DNA of 64,000 nt from Paenibacillus amylolyticus (GCF_003719335.1 NZ_RIAS01000004.1:372001-436000); one strand, 5' to 3'. Shown: positions 10,595 to 19,329, numbered from the stretch's first letter. The notes: generated by a model not told the origin, from the sequence alone. Numbers and translations are program-made.

Positions 10595-11299
10595 TTATAC
10601 GTCTTGCAACGGGGAAATCAATTGGCGAAAGGCCCTGAGTTCACTTGCATGGATAGAAGCTGATTTGAATCCGGTACGGATACGGCCTGATTGCGATAGT
10701 TCTTTTATAGCCGCAGTAACCGATTCTCTGGAGGCTCCTGCCATCCAGGCAATCTCCTGATGTGTAATGGTACACTGAATCAGGCAATATTCATCCTTTT
10801 GCGTCCAACCCATCTGCTCGGCCAACCGACATAAACTATGAATAATTTTGTCATGCAAATTCCCGAGTGCAAGAGTCTGTGTCAGCTCACTCATTCGCTC
10901 GATTCGTTCACTCAGCACATGCATCATCCTCATCATAAAGGCCGGATGATCGATTAAAAACTGCTCGAATCGGTTTCTGTCCATCAGGCAGATGTCGCAG
11001 ATCTCCAGCGTTTCAATATATAAATCACGTGTGCCGAGGGAAATACCCTTCATTTCTCCAAAAACATGACCTGCACTCAACATATCCACCGTAAATTGTT
11101 TTCCCTCAGGGCTTAATGTATACAAGCGAATTCTGCCCCGTTTGACAAAATAGAAACCTTCTGTAAATGTATCCGGTCTCTGAATGGTTGTATGTTTAGG
11201 GAGTGTTGTTATCGACGTCATGCTGTCCATCTCAACGAGATCGGCCTCGGATAAGGAGGACATGAGGTCGAATTGAGACAAATACAAAATTTTATTCAT
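10595..11299 (-). CDS. Crp/Fnr-family transcriptional regulator
   Basis: This 234-residue regulator has an N-terminal cyclic-nucleotide-binding-like barrel (FVKRGRIRLYTLSPEGKQFTVDMLSAGHVFGEM), a long dimer helix (RMMHVLSERIERMSELTQTLAL) and a C-terminal winged helix with ITHQEIAWMAGASRESVTAAI. The barrel lacks the GELA-R-S cAMP-binding motif, and the Cys residues do not form an Fnr-type iron-sulfur set, so the signal is unknown. The start at 11299 follows GAAAGGAGCCTC; the ATG-like upstream codons at 11318-11320 overlap that site. It lies 84 bp upstream of the repair gene on the same strand and may be in one unit with it. Confidence 0.9.
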   Translation of the reverse strand: MNKILYLSQFDLMSSLSEADLVEMDSMTSITTLPKHTTIQRPDTFTEGFYFVKRGRIRLYTLSPEGKQFTVDMLSAGHVFGEMKGISLGTRDLYIETLEICDICLMDRNRFEQFLIDHPAFMMRMMHVLSERIERMSELTQTLALGNLHDKIIHSLCRLAEQMGWTQKDEYCLIQCTITHQEIAWMAGASRESVTAAIKELSQSGRIRTGFKSASIHASELRAFRQLISPLQDV

Positions 11300-11330
11300 G
11301 AGGCTCCTTTCGCTCACCATATAAAATGAT

Positions 11331-11365
11331 AAAAAAAGAAGAACCCGATGAAGCCAGGGTTCTTT
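11331..11365 (-). terminator. Intrinsic terminator after the AbrB-like gene
   Basis: Read on the minus strand, AGAACCC and GGGTTCT form a 7-bp stem around a 10-nt loop, followed by TCTTTTTTT. It lies about 60 bp past the stop of the AbrB-like gene. Confidence 0.82.
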
Positions 11366-11427
11366 GGCAGCGTGCTAACCGTCGTTGAGGGAGTACGCTG
11401 TTTATTTATGATGATATACCGTTCTAG

Positions 11428-11946
11428 CTATAATAACTTTTTTAGTTGAGAGACACGTCCCTGGCTAATGCCAAGTTTCTCCGCAATTTGCTGTTGAGCG
11501 AGTCCAGGATGCTGTTCGATAATCTCTTTCATCTGTTGCAGCATGCGCGCCGTCTTTGGCCGCAGGTCGGGGTAGTCCTTGCTCGCAGCAGCATCTCCTT
11601 CTTCCCAAGAGGAAGCTGAGGCAGCAGCGGGTTTGGCAACAGGACGTTCTTTGGGTGCAGAAACCTGTTTGTTTTCAGGTACGAACCAGTCGGGAGTGTC
11701 ATCTGGGTGTTTTAATTGAATCGCACAAGTCCGGCAGATGAATTGCTCTTTGAAATACATTTCCGTATCCACGTCACCGCAAAAAATACACAATGTTGAT
11801 TTGTACTTTCTTAAAATCAACTCTTTCCCTTCAATGAAAAATTCAAGCGGATCGCCGATATGGATTTCCATTGTATCCCGCATCTCTTTGGGAAGGACAA
11901 TTCGTCCGAGACGGTCCAGAGATCTCTTCATTCCGGTTCTTTTCAT
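11428..11946 (-). CDS. AbrB/SpoVT-domain regulator with zinc ribbon and C-terminal HTH
   Basis: This 172-residue protein has three parts. Residues 1-50 are a swapped-hairpin AbrB/SpoVT DNA-binding domain (RSLDRLGRIVLPKEMRDTM, IEGKELILRKYKS). Residues 53-74 form a CxxC-14-CxxC zinc ribbon (C53, C56, C71, C74). After an Ala/Pro/Lys-rich linker (about 92-125), residues 130-172 form a helix-turn-helix (IAEKLGISQGRVSQLKKLL). AbrB proteins with a zinc ribbon occur in Firmicutes, but an added HTH is unusual to me. GGGGGAG precedes the ATG. It is a single-gene unit with its own terminator; targets are unknown. Confidence 0.82.
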   Translation of the reverse strand: MKRTGMKRSLDRLGRIVLPKEMRDTMEIHIGDPLEFFIEGKELILRKYKSTLCIFCGDVDTEMYFKEQFICRTCAIQLKHPDDTPDWFVPENKQVSAPKERPVAKPAAASASSWEEGDAAASKDYPDLRPKTARMLQQMKEIIEQHPGLAQQQIAEKLGISQGRVSQLKKLL

Positions 11947-12050
11947 CGCATCTCCCCCGCAATATTAACATTAAAACCTGTCCTTATTGTAAGGAAGAAA
12001 GGGCTTTAATACAACAATAATATTTCAAAAAAAAGGGATTATTCCAACTA

Positions 12051-12731
12051 TTATGGGAAAATAAGTTTGGAGAGCGCGGGAGCGACGGCTAAAGTGAAGA
12101 GCGCAGCCAAAACCATGGAGATACTGGAGATCGTTCCGGTCAATGAACTCAGTTCAAAGGCTTTCGAAGTCCCCGTGCCATGAGCACCTGTTCCGAGGAG
12201 GGTACCGCGCGCAATTTCGCCATCAATACGAAGCATTTTGACGATGGAAGGCCCCATAATAGCTCCAAGCAGCCCCGTCATAATCACGAATAAGGCCGTA
12301 ACTGCCGGGATTCCCCCGATGGAAGCTGATACATTCATCGCAATGGGCGTTGTGATCGAGCGCGGAATCAGACTGTGAATCAAGCCGGAGTCGAGGTGCA
12401 ACCATTTTGCAAGCATAGCCGAGGAGAGTACGGCAACAACCGATCCGGTCATGACACTGACGACAATTTCGGAAATATGTTTTTTGAGCACATGGAAGAA
12501 GGTGTAGAGCGGTACCGCAAAAGCGACCGTAGCAGGTTGAAGCAGAAGGCTAAGCCATTTGCCTCCGCTACTGTATGCAGCATAATCGGTTCCGGTTAAT
12601 AGGAGTACGCCTACAACGAGCAGCGGCGTAATAAGTAGCGGTGACAGATATACTTTGGGCAGACTGCGATACATTCTTTTGGCAACCATGTAGATTCCGA
12701 CCGTTAATAGCAAACATAAAAATCCAATCAT
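12051..12731 (-). CDS. cidB: LrgB/CidB-family membrane protein
   Basis: This 226-residue polytopic protein matches the LrgB family: MVAKRMYRSLPKVYLSPLLITPLLV at the start, PATVAFAVPLYTF, the signature IPRSITTPIAMNVSASIGGIP, and LGTGAHGTGTSKAFELS toward the end. With its CidA/LrgA partner it has been linked to control of murein hydrolase activity, overflow metabolism and pyruvate or acetate-responsive cell death in Staphylococcus and Bacillus. Its ATG overlaps the partner's stop codon, so the two are translationally coupled. Assignment as Cid rather than Lrg rests on the divergent LysR gene. Confidence 0.9.
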   Translation of the reverse strand: MIGFLCLLLTVGIYMVAKRMYRSLPKVYLSPLLITPLLVVGVLLLTGTDYAAYSSGGKWLSLLLQPATVAFAVPLYTFFHVLKKHISEIVVSVMTGSVVAVLSSAMLAKWLHLDSGLIHSLIPRSITTPIAMNVSASIGGIPAVTALFVIMTGLLGAIMGPSIVKMLRIDGEIARGTLLGTGAHGTGTSKAFELSSLTGTISSISMVLAALFTLAVAPALSKLIFP

Positions 12732-13099
12732 CCGGTGTGACGCTCCTTTCGTTTGGCAATACGTGTAGCAACGAGGCCGGTGCAGGCCATAACCAGAAAC
12801 GTGCTTAGCAGCACGATAAATAAAATCTGCAATCCGTCATGCTCCAGCATAGGCATGTAATTCATGATGCCAACCGCCGACGGGATAAAGAATAACAGCA
12901 GTTCACCAAGCAGCCATGCCGCTCCGACTTCAATCCACCGCAGCTTCACCACGCCAGTTTGTAGCAAGATGAACAGCACGACCATTCCGAGAATGGAGCC
13001 AGGTACAGGCAGGTGGAGAGTACGGGCCAGCAGGTCCATAAGCAGTGAAAAAACCATTAATACCGCAATTTGTGCAATCCCGATGCCCCATTTTTTCAC
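12728..13099 (-). CDS. cidA: CidA/LrgA-family holin-like protein
   Basis: This 123-residue protein has four predicted membrane helices and the family signatures LARTLHLPVPGSILGMVVLFILLQTG and LLLFFIPSAVGIMNY. The basic C-terminus (RIAKRKERHTG) is also typical. The start is GTG at 13099, preceded by AAGGAGG with a 7-nt spacer. It is the first gene of a two-gene operon with the LrgB-type gene and is divergent from a LysR regulator, as in cidABR loci. Confidence 0.92.
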   Translation of the reverse strand: MKKWGIGIAQIAVLMVFSLLMDLLARTLHLPVPGSILGMVVLFILLQTGVVKLRWIEVGAAWLLGELLLFFIPSAVGIMNYMPMLEHDGLQILFIVLLSTFLVMACTGLVATRIAKRKERHTG

Positions 13100-13300
13100 G
13101 CGAATCCCTCCTTGTATATCAACATGTGTCTGATCAATTTAAATCGTATGATTATGAAAATGAATGGAAACGTTGCTTCGTATCACAAATTTTACAGCGC
13201 AATCTTTCATGAGTAAAATGCATATTAAGAATGTTTTCTATTCCTTTTATCTATAGTAGTAAAAAAGATGTGGCCAGAAGGACAGGAGGGGGAGGAAACG

Positions 13301-14221
13301 ATGGATGTTCGACATTTGCAATATTTTCTCGAAGTTGCCCGGCAGCAGAGCTTTACAAAGGCCGCCGAGGTGTTGTATATCACCCAGCCTACGATTAGTA
13401 AGACGGTTAAAAGTCTGGAGGAGGAACTGGGCGTGACCCTACTGGATCGATACGGTAAACAGGTACAGTTAACGGATGCGGGGCATGTCTTTTTTCGGCA
13501 GGCGCTGGAGATTGAAAAATCGTTCCGCAGTCTTTCGTCCGAGCTGGACGATCTGATGAATCTGAAGAAGGGACATCTGCGCATTGGTCTGCCGCCGATG
13601 GTGGGATCAAGCTTTTTTCCGATGATTATCGGTGAATTCCACAAAGCGTATCCACAGGTGAGCATCCAATTGTTCGAGGATGGGGCGAAAAAAGTGGAGG
13701 CCGATGTCATCAGTGGTGCGCTGGATATCGGTGTTGCGGTGTTGCCAACGGTAGATGAACTGCTCGATCATTTTGTGTTTGTTCAGGAAAAGCTTAATCT
13801 GCTCGTGCACCCTTCGCATCCGCTTGCTGGAAAGAAGTCGGTGGCGCTGCATGAACTGGAACAGGATGCCTTTGTTTTGTTTAGGGAAGATTTTGCGCTC
13901 CATGACCGCATTATTGCGGCTTGCCAGCAAACCGGATTCCAGCCGCGCGTGGTGTATGAGAGTTCCCAGTGGGATCTGCTAAGTGCGATGGTTGCTGCGA
14001 ATCTGGGTGTGGCTTTGCTGCCGGAGACGATCTGCCGTGAGGTTGATCATATGCGCGTAAGGATCATCCCCGTTATTGAACCGGTCATTCCTTGGCAGCT
14101 CGGCATGATCTGGCGGAAGGATCGATATCTGTCTTTTGCTACCCGTGAATGGATCGGATTTACCCAGTCCATGCTGGGGGAACAGAGAGTAAAGTCGATT
14201 ACTAGGCCTGAGCATCCGTAG
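13301..14221 (+). CDS. cidR: LysR-family regulator, probably of cidAB
   Basis: This 306-residue protein has an N-terminal winged helix (MDVRHLQYFLEVARQQSFTKAAEVLYITQPTISK, shown here in part) and a periplasmic-binding-protein-like effector domain with GHLRIGLPP and LVHPSHPLAGK. It is divergent from cidAB, which is the usual place of CidR (AlsR-like) proteins that respond to acetate or pyruvate metabolism. The ATG at 13301 is set by GGAGG with a 6-nt spacer; the open frame extends 33 bp further upstream but without a good site. The 200-bp divergent region (13100-13300) should hold both promoters; no certain T-N11-A box was singled out. Confidence 0.88.
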   Translation: MDVRHLQYFLEVARQQSFTKAAEVLYITQPTISKTVKSLEEELGVTLLDRYGKQVQLTDAGHVFFRQALEIEKSFRSLSSELDDLMNLKKGHLRIGLPPMVGSSFFPMIIGEFHKAYPQVSIQLFEDGAKKVEADVISGALDIGVAVLPTVDELLDHFVFVQEKLNLLVHPSHPLAGKKSVALHELEQDAFVLFREDFALHDRIIAACQQTGFQPRVVYESSQWDLLSAMVAANLGVALLPETICREVDHMRVRIIPVIEPVIPWQLGMIWRKDRYLSFATREWIGFTQSMLGEQRVKSITRPEHP

Positions 14222-14259
14222 GTTAGTTATCGTTTGGAGTTCCGTTATGAATGATCGGA

Positions 14260-14302
14260 AGCCCGTTAATCAATCACTAATGACCTGATTAACGGGCTTT
14301 TT
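14260..14302 (+). terminator. Intrinsic terminator after the LysR gene
   Basis: AGCCCGTTAATCA and TGATTAACGGGCT form a 13-bp stem, followed by TTTTTC. It lies 40 bp past the stop codon. Confidence 0.93.
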
Positions 14303-14752
14303 CATATGACATGGTATGGATAATGACTATACAACACTTGTATTGGAATTTTATTGGAATTATTTTTTTGATTTTTCCAGTTTTATCGATCTTTTCTTCT
14401 AATTTTATTGTCATTTCAACCGATATAAAGATACTGAGGGGGTGTGCTTTAGGAAAATATTAGTAAGGAAAGCATACAAGATTGCTGGAAAAAGATAATT
14501 ACAAACTGGGTTGGTGTCTGAGCGTTCAGAAGTTAGATGATTTGAAGTCTGTGAAAGTTATACAGAGTAGAGTGCGCGTTGATTACATATATTTTTCATC
14601 TATGACGTGTGAAGTATGAAGTATGCAGCTCGAATTTCAAAAGAGATTTCGAGGTAAGTATGTCTGGATTGAGCGCGGTAATTGACTTGAATGGTTTCTC
14701 GTTATGCCGTCTTGGCTGCCAATTATTCCGAATTCGAAAGGGTTGTGTAAAG
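14303..14752. other. Gene-free stretch ahead of a lipoprotein gene
   Basis: About 450 bp of AT-rich sequence. No convincing coding region, RNA gene or riboswitch was recognised. An open frame continuous with the lipoprotein gene extends back to 14609, but its translation is not signal-like and lacks a good ribosome binding site. Confidence 0.4.
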
Positions 14753-15484
14753 TTGAAGAAACGTACTGCAAATAAAGGATTCAAGTTGTCTATAGTGATT
14801 GGTTTAATGACGATTATGCTGGTGGCTTGTGGTAAGCCGTTAACCGAAAAACTATACTCAGAAACGGTACCCGAGGATATTAAAAATAGCACTGAAATCA
14901 CGCAAGAAGATAAAGATCTCTTGGGAAAGGCTATTTTATATTCAATGGGTAGCAATACGGATCTTTCTACTAAAACGGTGGGACAAATTATAACCGATGA
15001 GAAGCAAAGACAGCTGAAGCTTGAGGAAGAAGAGAAGAAGAGACAGGAAGAAATCAAAAGAAAACAGGAAGAAGCTGAAGCAAAGAAACAAAGTCAATTG
15101 AAACTGTTGGATGAGTCTGTGCAGGTTGGTTTAATCAAAAAAAGTGTGACATTGAAAGACACGAATAAATGGATCTTCAGCGACGTTATACATATGACGC
15201 TTGACTTGAAGAACATTTCGGACAAGGATATTAAAGGGTTTCAGGGAGTCATTACCTTCAAAGACATGTTTGATAATGAGATCAAGTCACTAAACGTTAA
15301 ATATGATGAACCCATCAAATCTGGAGCTTCCACGTCTTATGAGGGTAGTTTCGAATTAAATCAGTTTATGGATAAAGATACTGAACTTAGGGAGACACCT
15401 TTAGAAAAAATCAAGGTTGAGTTTGAGATGGATCAAATCATCTTTGGTGACGGCAATATTGTGAAACGTTCGGATATTGAATAA
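14753..15484 (+). CDS. Lipoprotein with coiled coil and beta-sandwich-like domain
   Basis: A TTG start at 14753 (GAAAGGG upstream) gives 243 residues with a good lipoprotein signal: KKR, a hydrophobic stretch and the lipobox LVACG. Residues about 80-120 are a charged coiled coil rich in Glu, Lys and Gln (EEEEKKRQEEIKRKQEEAEA). The C-terminal 120 residues (HMTLDLKNISDKDIKGFQG, GEGSF-like strands) resemble an FxLYD/DUF4352-type immunoglobulin-like fold found in Bacillales surface lipoproteins. Codon use is more AT-rich than the neighbours. No function is recognised; it stands alone between two terminators. Confidence 0.7.
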   Translation: MKKRTANKGFKLSIVIGLMTIMLVACGKPLTEKLYSETVPEDIKNSTEITQEDKDLLGKAILYSMGSNTDLSTKTVGQIITDEKQRQLKLEEEEKKRQEEIKRKQEEAEAKKQSQLKLLDESVQVGLIKKSVTLKDTNKWIFSDVIHMTLDLKNISDKDIKGFQGVITFKDMFDNEIKSLNVKYDEPIKSGASTSYEGSFELNQFMDKDTELRETPLEKIKVEFEMDQIIFGDGNIVKRSDIE

Positions 15485-15525
15485 GCGGGTTCCAGGTATT
15501 TAATTGAATAAATGAGTCTACTAAA

Positions 15526-15555
15526 GTCTCTTCATCATATGAAGAGGCTTTTTTG
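15526..15555 (+). terminator. Intrinsic terminator after the lipoprotein gene
   Basis: GTCTCTTCAT and ATGAAGAGGC pair around a 3-nt loop, followed by TTTTTTG. Confidence 0.9.
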
Positions 15556-15693
15556 TATAAAAGTGCAGGATGTAGAGGGATGAATAACGTAGATATTGCT
15601 GCTACATTGGCTTACCTCCATAGCTATAGCATTAGATAAATCGTCGGATCATTGATACAATATAGACACAATACTGGTGGAGGTGTGGGACTT

Positions 15694-16551
15694 ATGAAAC
15701 TGCGGGTATCCGCTGTACAATATCAATTGCAAACGATCGGTTCATTTGAGGAATTTGCTGCTCAGGCTGAGCATTACATACGGACAGCTGACGAATTCGG
15801 AACGGAATTTGTGTTGTTCCCTGAATTTTTCACAACTCAATTAATGTCCATTGGAGACGCACAGGGGAATGCGTTAACCATTGAAGATTTGCCTGATTTT
15901 ACAGAGCAGTATGAGCAGTTATTCATCTCGCTTGCTGCTAAATATAATATGCATCTGATCGGAGGCACTCACGTTATCCGGCGGGAAGGCAAGCTGTACA
16001 ATACAGCGCATATGTTCTACCCGGATGGACGGATTGCGCGTCAGGCGAAGATTCATATTACGCCGACCGAAGTAACGGAGTGGAATATGGCTGCGGGTGA
16101 TGGACTGGAAGTGTTTGATACAGACAAAGGTCGAATTGCGATGCTGACCTGTTATGATATTGAATTTCCCGAAATTGTGCGTATGGCGAAAGCCAAGGGA
16201 GCAGATGTAATTTTCTGTCCTTCCTGTACGGACGACCGCCACGGATTTTACCGGGTACGGTACACGAGTCATGCTCGTGCGGTGGAGAACCAGATTTACG
16301 TTGTATTAACGGGAACGGTGGGTCATCTGCCGACAGTGGATTTCATGCGTGCCAATTATGGACAAGCTGCGATCATTACCCCGAATGATGTACCATTCCC
16401 TCCGCGCGGCATTCTGGCGGAAGGTGAGATTAATAACGATATGATTGTAACCGCCGACCTCGACCTGAATTTGCTGTACGAGGTGCGTGAACGTGGCTCG
16501 GTAACAACCTGGCGTGACCGTCGTACGGATCTGTACACCGATTGGGAATAG
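15694..16551 (+). CDS. Carbon-nitrogen hydrolase (nitrilase superfamily)
   Basis: This 285-residue enzyme has the nitrilase triad: Glu in VLFPEFFTT, Lys in ARQAKIHITPTE, and Cys in MLTCYDIEFPE, followed by the conserved PSCTDDRHGFYRVRYTSHARAVENQ. It would hydrolyse an amide or nitrile bond. The ATG at 15694 follows GGTGGAGGTG; in-frame codons upstream lack a site. It starts a three-gene run with two GNAT-like genes. In B. subtilis YhcX a GNAT domain and a nitrilase domain are fused in one chain, so this enzyme and the next gene product probably act together. Confidence 0.9.
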   Translation: MKLRVSAVQYQLQTIGSFEEFAAQAEHYIRTADEFGTEFVLFPEFFTTQLMSIGDAQGNALTIEDLPDFTEQYEQLFISLAAKYNMHLIGGTHVIRREGKLYNTAHMFYPDGRIARQAKIHITPTEVTEWNMAAGDGLEVFDTDKGRIAMLTCYDIEFPEIVRMAKAKGADVIFCPSCTDDRHGFYRVRYTSHARAVENQIYVVLTGTVGHLPTVDFMRANYGQAAIITPNDVPFPPRGILAEGEINNDMIVTADLDLNLLYEVRERGSVTTWRDRRTDLYTDWE

Positions 16552-16601
16552 ATCTACTTTTGGAAGCTGAATAGGGCTAAACAAAGGAGGGATTAGGCAG
16601 G

Positions 16602-17294
16602 ATGTATGTCAAAGAAATGCTGATAACTCCTCCCGATGATAGTAGTGAACATGGTAGAGCCAAAGCGGTCATCCGCAATTATGCGGCCCATGACTTTGAA
16701 GAGCTTATCCGTGTTCAGGCAGAGAGTTTTCCGCCACCATATCCGGAGGAACTGCTTTGGAACCAAGAACAGCTCAGCAGCCATATTCAGCATTATCCTG
16801 ATGGAGCCATCTGCATCGAAGTGGATGGGGAACTGGCTGGCTCGATGACTTCATTGCGAATGCAGTGGGATGCTGCGCACCCATCCAGCCATACGTGGGC
16901 AGAGGTCACAGACGATGGATATATCCGCAATCACCAGCCGGATGGGAATACGTTATACATCGTTGACCTCTGTGTCCGCCCGAAATATCGTAAGTGGGGG
17001 CTGGCCCAGCTGATGATGCAGGCGATGTACCATCTTGTAATTGCACAGGGAATGGATCGTTTGCTTGGGGCAGGGCGGATGCCTGGATATCACCGGGTAG
17101 TTGAGCAAATGACAGCACAACAGTATCTGGATCAGGTTGCCGCTGGAGAAAGGCATGACCCGGTTATTTCATTTCTGCTACGATGCGGGCGTATGCCTGT
17201 TGGTGTGGCTAGCGATTATCTGGATGATGAGGAATCTTGTCATTACGCGGCTCTGATGGAGTGGCGTAATCCGTTTAAAGCAATACATATCTAA
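16602..17294 (+). CDS. GNAT-family N-acetyltransferase (YhcX GNAT-domain-like)
   Basis: This 230-residue protein has the acetyl-CoA fold: FEELIRVQAESFPPPYPEE, GAICIEVDGELAGSMTSLRM, LYIVDLCVRPKYRKWGLAQLMMQAMYHL with the R/Q-xx-G-like loop RKWGLA, and GAGRMPGYHRV. The long insertion between strands and the GYHRV motif resemble the N-terminal half of YhcX-like bifunctional proteins. It follows the nitrilase-family gene by 50 bp with its own GGAGG site. The acetyl acceptor is unknown. Confidence 0.87.
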   Translation: MYVKEMLITPPDDSSEHGRAKAVIRNYAAHDFEELIRVQAESFPPPYPEELLWNQEQLSSHIQHYPDGAICIEVDGELAGSMTSLRMQWDAAHPSSHTWAEVTDDGYIRNHQPDGNTLYIVDLCVRPKYRKWGLAQLMMQAMYHLVIAQGMDRLLGAGRMPGYHRVVEQMTAQQYLDQVAAGERHDPVISFLLRCGRMPVGVASDYLDDEESCHYAALMEWRNPFKAIHI

Positions 17295-17313
17295 AATAGG
17301 GAGGTTTTTATGT

Positions 17314-17985
17314 ATGGAATTTACACGTATTACATCCATTCAGGACCCGTTGTTTGCTCAAATGCATAAGTTGATGCAGGAAATTTTCCCGCCAGAGGAA
17401 GTGCTCGATTTCCCGTTATGGGCTGAACCACTGGAAGACCCGGGCATTCGGGTGTTTGTCGCTGTACATGAAGGCCAAGTGGTTGGTGCAACGGAGTACC
17501 GTTACTATGAGGACTGGAACGTGGCCATGACTGATTTTACGATTATCGGACGCGAAGGCTTGGGAATCGGCGCGTTCCTGGCGAATCATCGGAAGCTTGA
17601 TCTGCAGCAGCTCGCCGCTGCCAACGGCAAATCGTTGTTCGGCATGTTTGCCGAAATCTACAATCCCTATTTGACTCAGGATCATGCGTTTGGCGGCATC
17701 AAACCGATGGACCCATACGTGCGCCGCGAAGTGCTGTCCCATCTGGGGTATCAGCGTCTGGACTTCCCGTACGTTCATCCATCCTGGCAAGGCGACGGTG
17801 AAGCGGTAGGAGGCTTGGATCTGTGCTTTATGCCAGGCGATGAGTCCCTTTCGGAGCTGCCATCCAGTCTGGTTGCCGATTTCCTGAATCGGTACTATGC
17901 TGTGCTGCCAAATAAACCGCAAGAGTGGCTTGCCATGGTAGAGCAATTGAATGCCCGTGAATCCGTGGCATTGCTCCCGTTGTAA
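17314..17985 (+). CDS. GNAT-like protein of unknown function
   Basis: This 223-residue protein is 19 bp behind the GNAT gene and has its own GGGAGG. It shows FAQMHKLMQEIFPPEEVLDF, VFVAVHEGQVVGATEYRYYEDWNVAMTDFTII and a long C-terminal half with FGMFAEIYNPYLT and VRREVLSHLGYQRLDFPYVHPSW. The first half looks like the N-terminal part of a GNAT fold, but a clear acetyl-CoA loop is not visible; GREGLGIGAFLANHR may substitute. Co-transcription with the nitrilase and GNAT genes suggests one pathway. Confidence 0.7.
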   Translation: MEFTRITSIQDPLFAQMHKLMQEIFPPEEVLDFPLWAEPLEDPGIRVFVAVHEGQVVGATEYRYYEDWNVAMTDFTIIGREGLGIGAFLANHRKLDLQQLAAANGKSLFGMFAEIYNPYLTQDHAFGGIKPMDPYVRREVLSHLGYQRLDFPYVHPSWQGDGEAVGGLDLCFMPGDESLSELPSSLVADFLNRYYAVLPNKPQEWLAMVEQLNARESVALLPL

Positions 17986-18180
17986 GTTGTTGCACAGTAG
18001 CAGATATAGAGGAAATAGGGCGCTGAGAACAAGAACCTCTAAACTATAGAAGCACAAGATAGAGTAGATGTACGAAGTGTAAGATTGAATTTATGGTGTG
18101 TGGTGTGCTAGTGCTGGAGATGAAGCGGTGGTTTGAGTTGGAACTGGAACGAGGCGCTAGTGTAACTAAAGTTTAAATTT

Positions 18181-18226
18181 AAGTACCCGTAATTCAGTCT
18201 GTTTCAGTTCTGAATTACGGGTACTT
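18181..18226. terminator. Intrinsic terminator of the nitrilase-GNAT operon
   Basis: AAGTACCCGTAATTCAG (18181-18197) is perfectly repeated in inverse at 18210-18226: a 17-bp stem with a 12-nt loop, flanked by A/T-rich runs on both sides. The 195 bp between the last gene and this hairpin contain nothing recognised. Confidence 0.85.
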
Positions 18227-18282
18227 ATTTGTTCCATGTAGAGCAACTGTGGCTTTACTGAATAGAGGGTGAGGGAATGCGC

Positions 18283-18336
18283 TAACGATCTCCAGAAAGG
18301 ACAAAAAGAACCGAATAAGCTCCCCTGAGATCGTTA
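18283..18336. repeat. Dispersed palindromic repeat, copy A
   Basis: The element begins TAACGATCTCCAGAAA and ends AATAAGCTCCCCTGAGATCGTTA's inverse partner, i.e. TGAGATCGTTA at 18326-18336. The same terminal sequences recur at 23718-23910 and 42175-42265, and a half copy at 35612. The rest of the intergenic region to 18544 shows nothing else. Confidence 0.75.
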
Positions 18337-18544
18337 GAATTTCGAATACTAGGATGGTGAGGTTGTATCGCTACATTCGCTCCAATTCGTAACTCCCCAC
18401 TCACTCCGCACCCAGGTAAACCGTTAGTACGTAGCCTAGTGTCGTGTAGCTATGCGAATCCACGATCATACGACTATACGCCCTGTTATTCGGAAATCCC
18501 AGCTCCAGCAACTCTACTTAAGCGTAACTCGCCAATTCTACTCT

Positions 18545-19042
18545 CTACTCAATCGTATATGTGGTCACAAAGGAAGGCCGAGGGAACATGGTTGGTTTCT
18601 GTGCAGTCAGGCCTTCACTTGTGCTGCGATTGCGGTGAGCGTGGTTGTAGGCTTGCGACTGCTGCCAGCCCTTAAAATTCTCCTCCGTCTGCCATAGAGT
18701 CAGTACGACATATGTATCCCCCTTAAGCGGACGAAGTACACGAATACCGACAAATCCAGGCTCATCTTCTACTTTGCGAGCACGATTTTTAAAACGTTCC
18801 TCAAAATCAGCTCGACCATCTTCGGTAACGGGAATGTTGTTCAACACAGCGAAGCCGCCGCCTGTCCATGACCCTGCATCGTCAAATGCTTCATAAGCAG
18901 CCACCTGTTCATCTGATTCAATATGCAGCAGACGATCGGTGGTTTCTATAGCGAGAAGTACCTGACCTTCAGCACGTAGTGTCAGATGTGGATATGCCGC
19001 AAGCGCATCGGGCAATGGAGATGGAACTAGATAAATATACAT
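18545..19042 (-). CDS. hmoB: Heme-degrading monooxygenase HmoB
   Basis: This 165-residue protein matches B. subtilis HmoB in length (166) and layout: an N-terminal extension, then an IsdG-like antibiotic-biosynthesis-monooxygenase domain (about residues 65-150) with FAVLNNIPVTEDGRADFEERF, EPGFVGIRVLRPL and YVVLTLWQTEENFKGWQQS, whose Trp is near the heme pocket. Such enzymes open the porphyrin ring to free iron. The ATG at 19042 has GAGGAGG upstream with a 9-nt spacer; the earlier in-frame ATG at 19078 does not. It fits with the Efe iron uptake operon elsewhere in the window; no Fur box was seen at its promoter. Confidence 0.85.
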   Translation of the reverse strand: MYIYLVPSPLPDALAAYPHLTLRAEGQVLLAIETTDRLLHIESDEQVAAYEAFDDAGSWTGGGFAVLNNIPVTEDGRADFEERFKNRARKVEDEPGFVGIRVLRPLKGDTYVVLTLWQTEENFKGWQQSQAYNHAHRNRSTSEGLTAQKPTMFPRPSFVTTYTIE

Positions 19043-19329
19043 AGGAAGTCTGCCTCCTCTTAAATACGTAAACACCATAATAAGTTTGACTATATTTTTA
19101 CACGCGAGAACGTAGAGGACAGAAATAAGCCGGAGAAGCAGAGCGTTCGCTTTAACAGCGATCGAAAGATTGTTCTGTCATCGAAGTGTCCAAGTGTAAC
19201 GTGAACTAGTTCAACTTATACAACTCAACATAGCATATGGGAACGGACGAGTCCAATTTGCCAAAAATCTGGTTAGAGTAACCCGTTTCGTGATAAAGTA
19301 GAACCACTACAAGCAGAACGGGTGATCGT

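Noticed and set aside
14609..14752. Longer N-terminus for the coiled-coil lipoprotein
   Set aside because: It would bury the lipoprotein signal inside the protein and has no suitable ribosome binding site.
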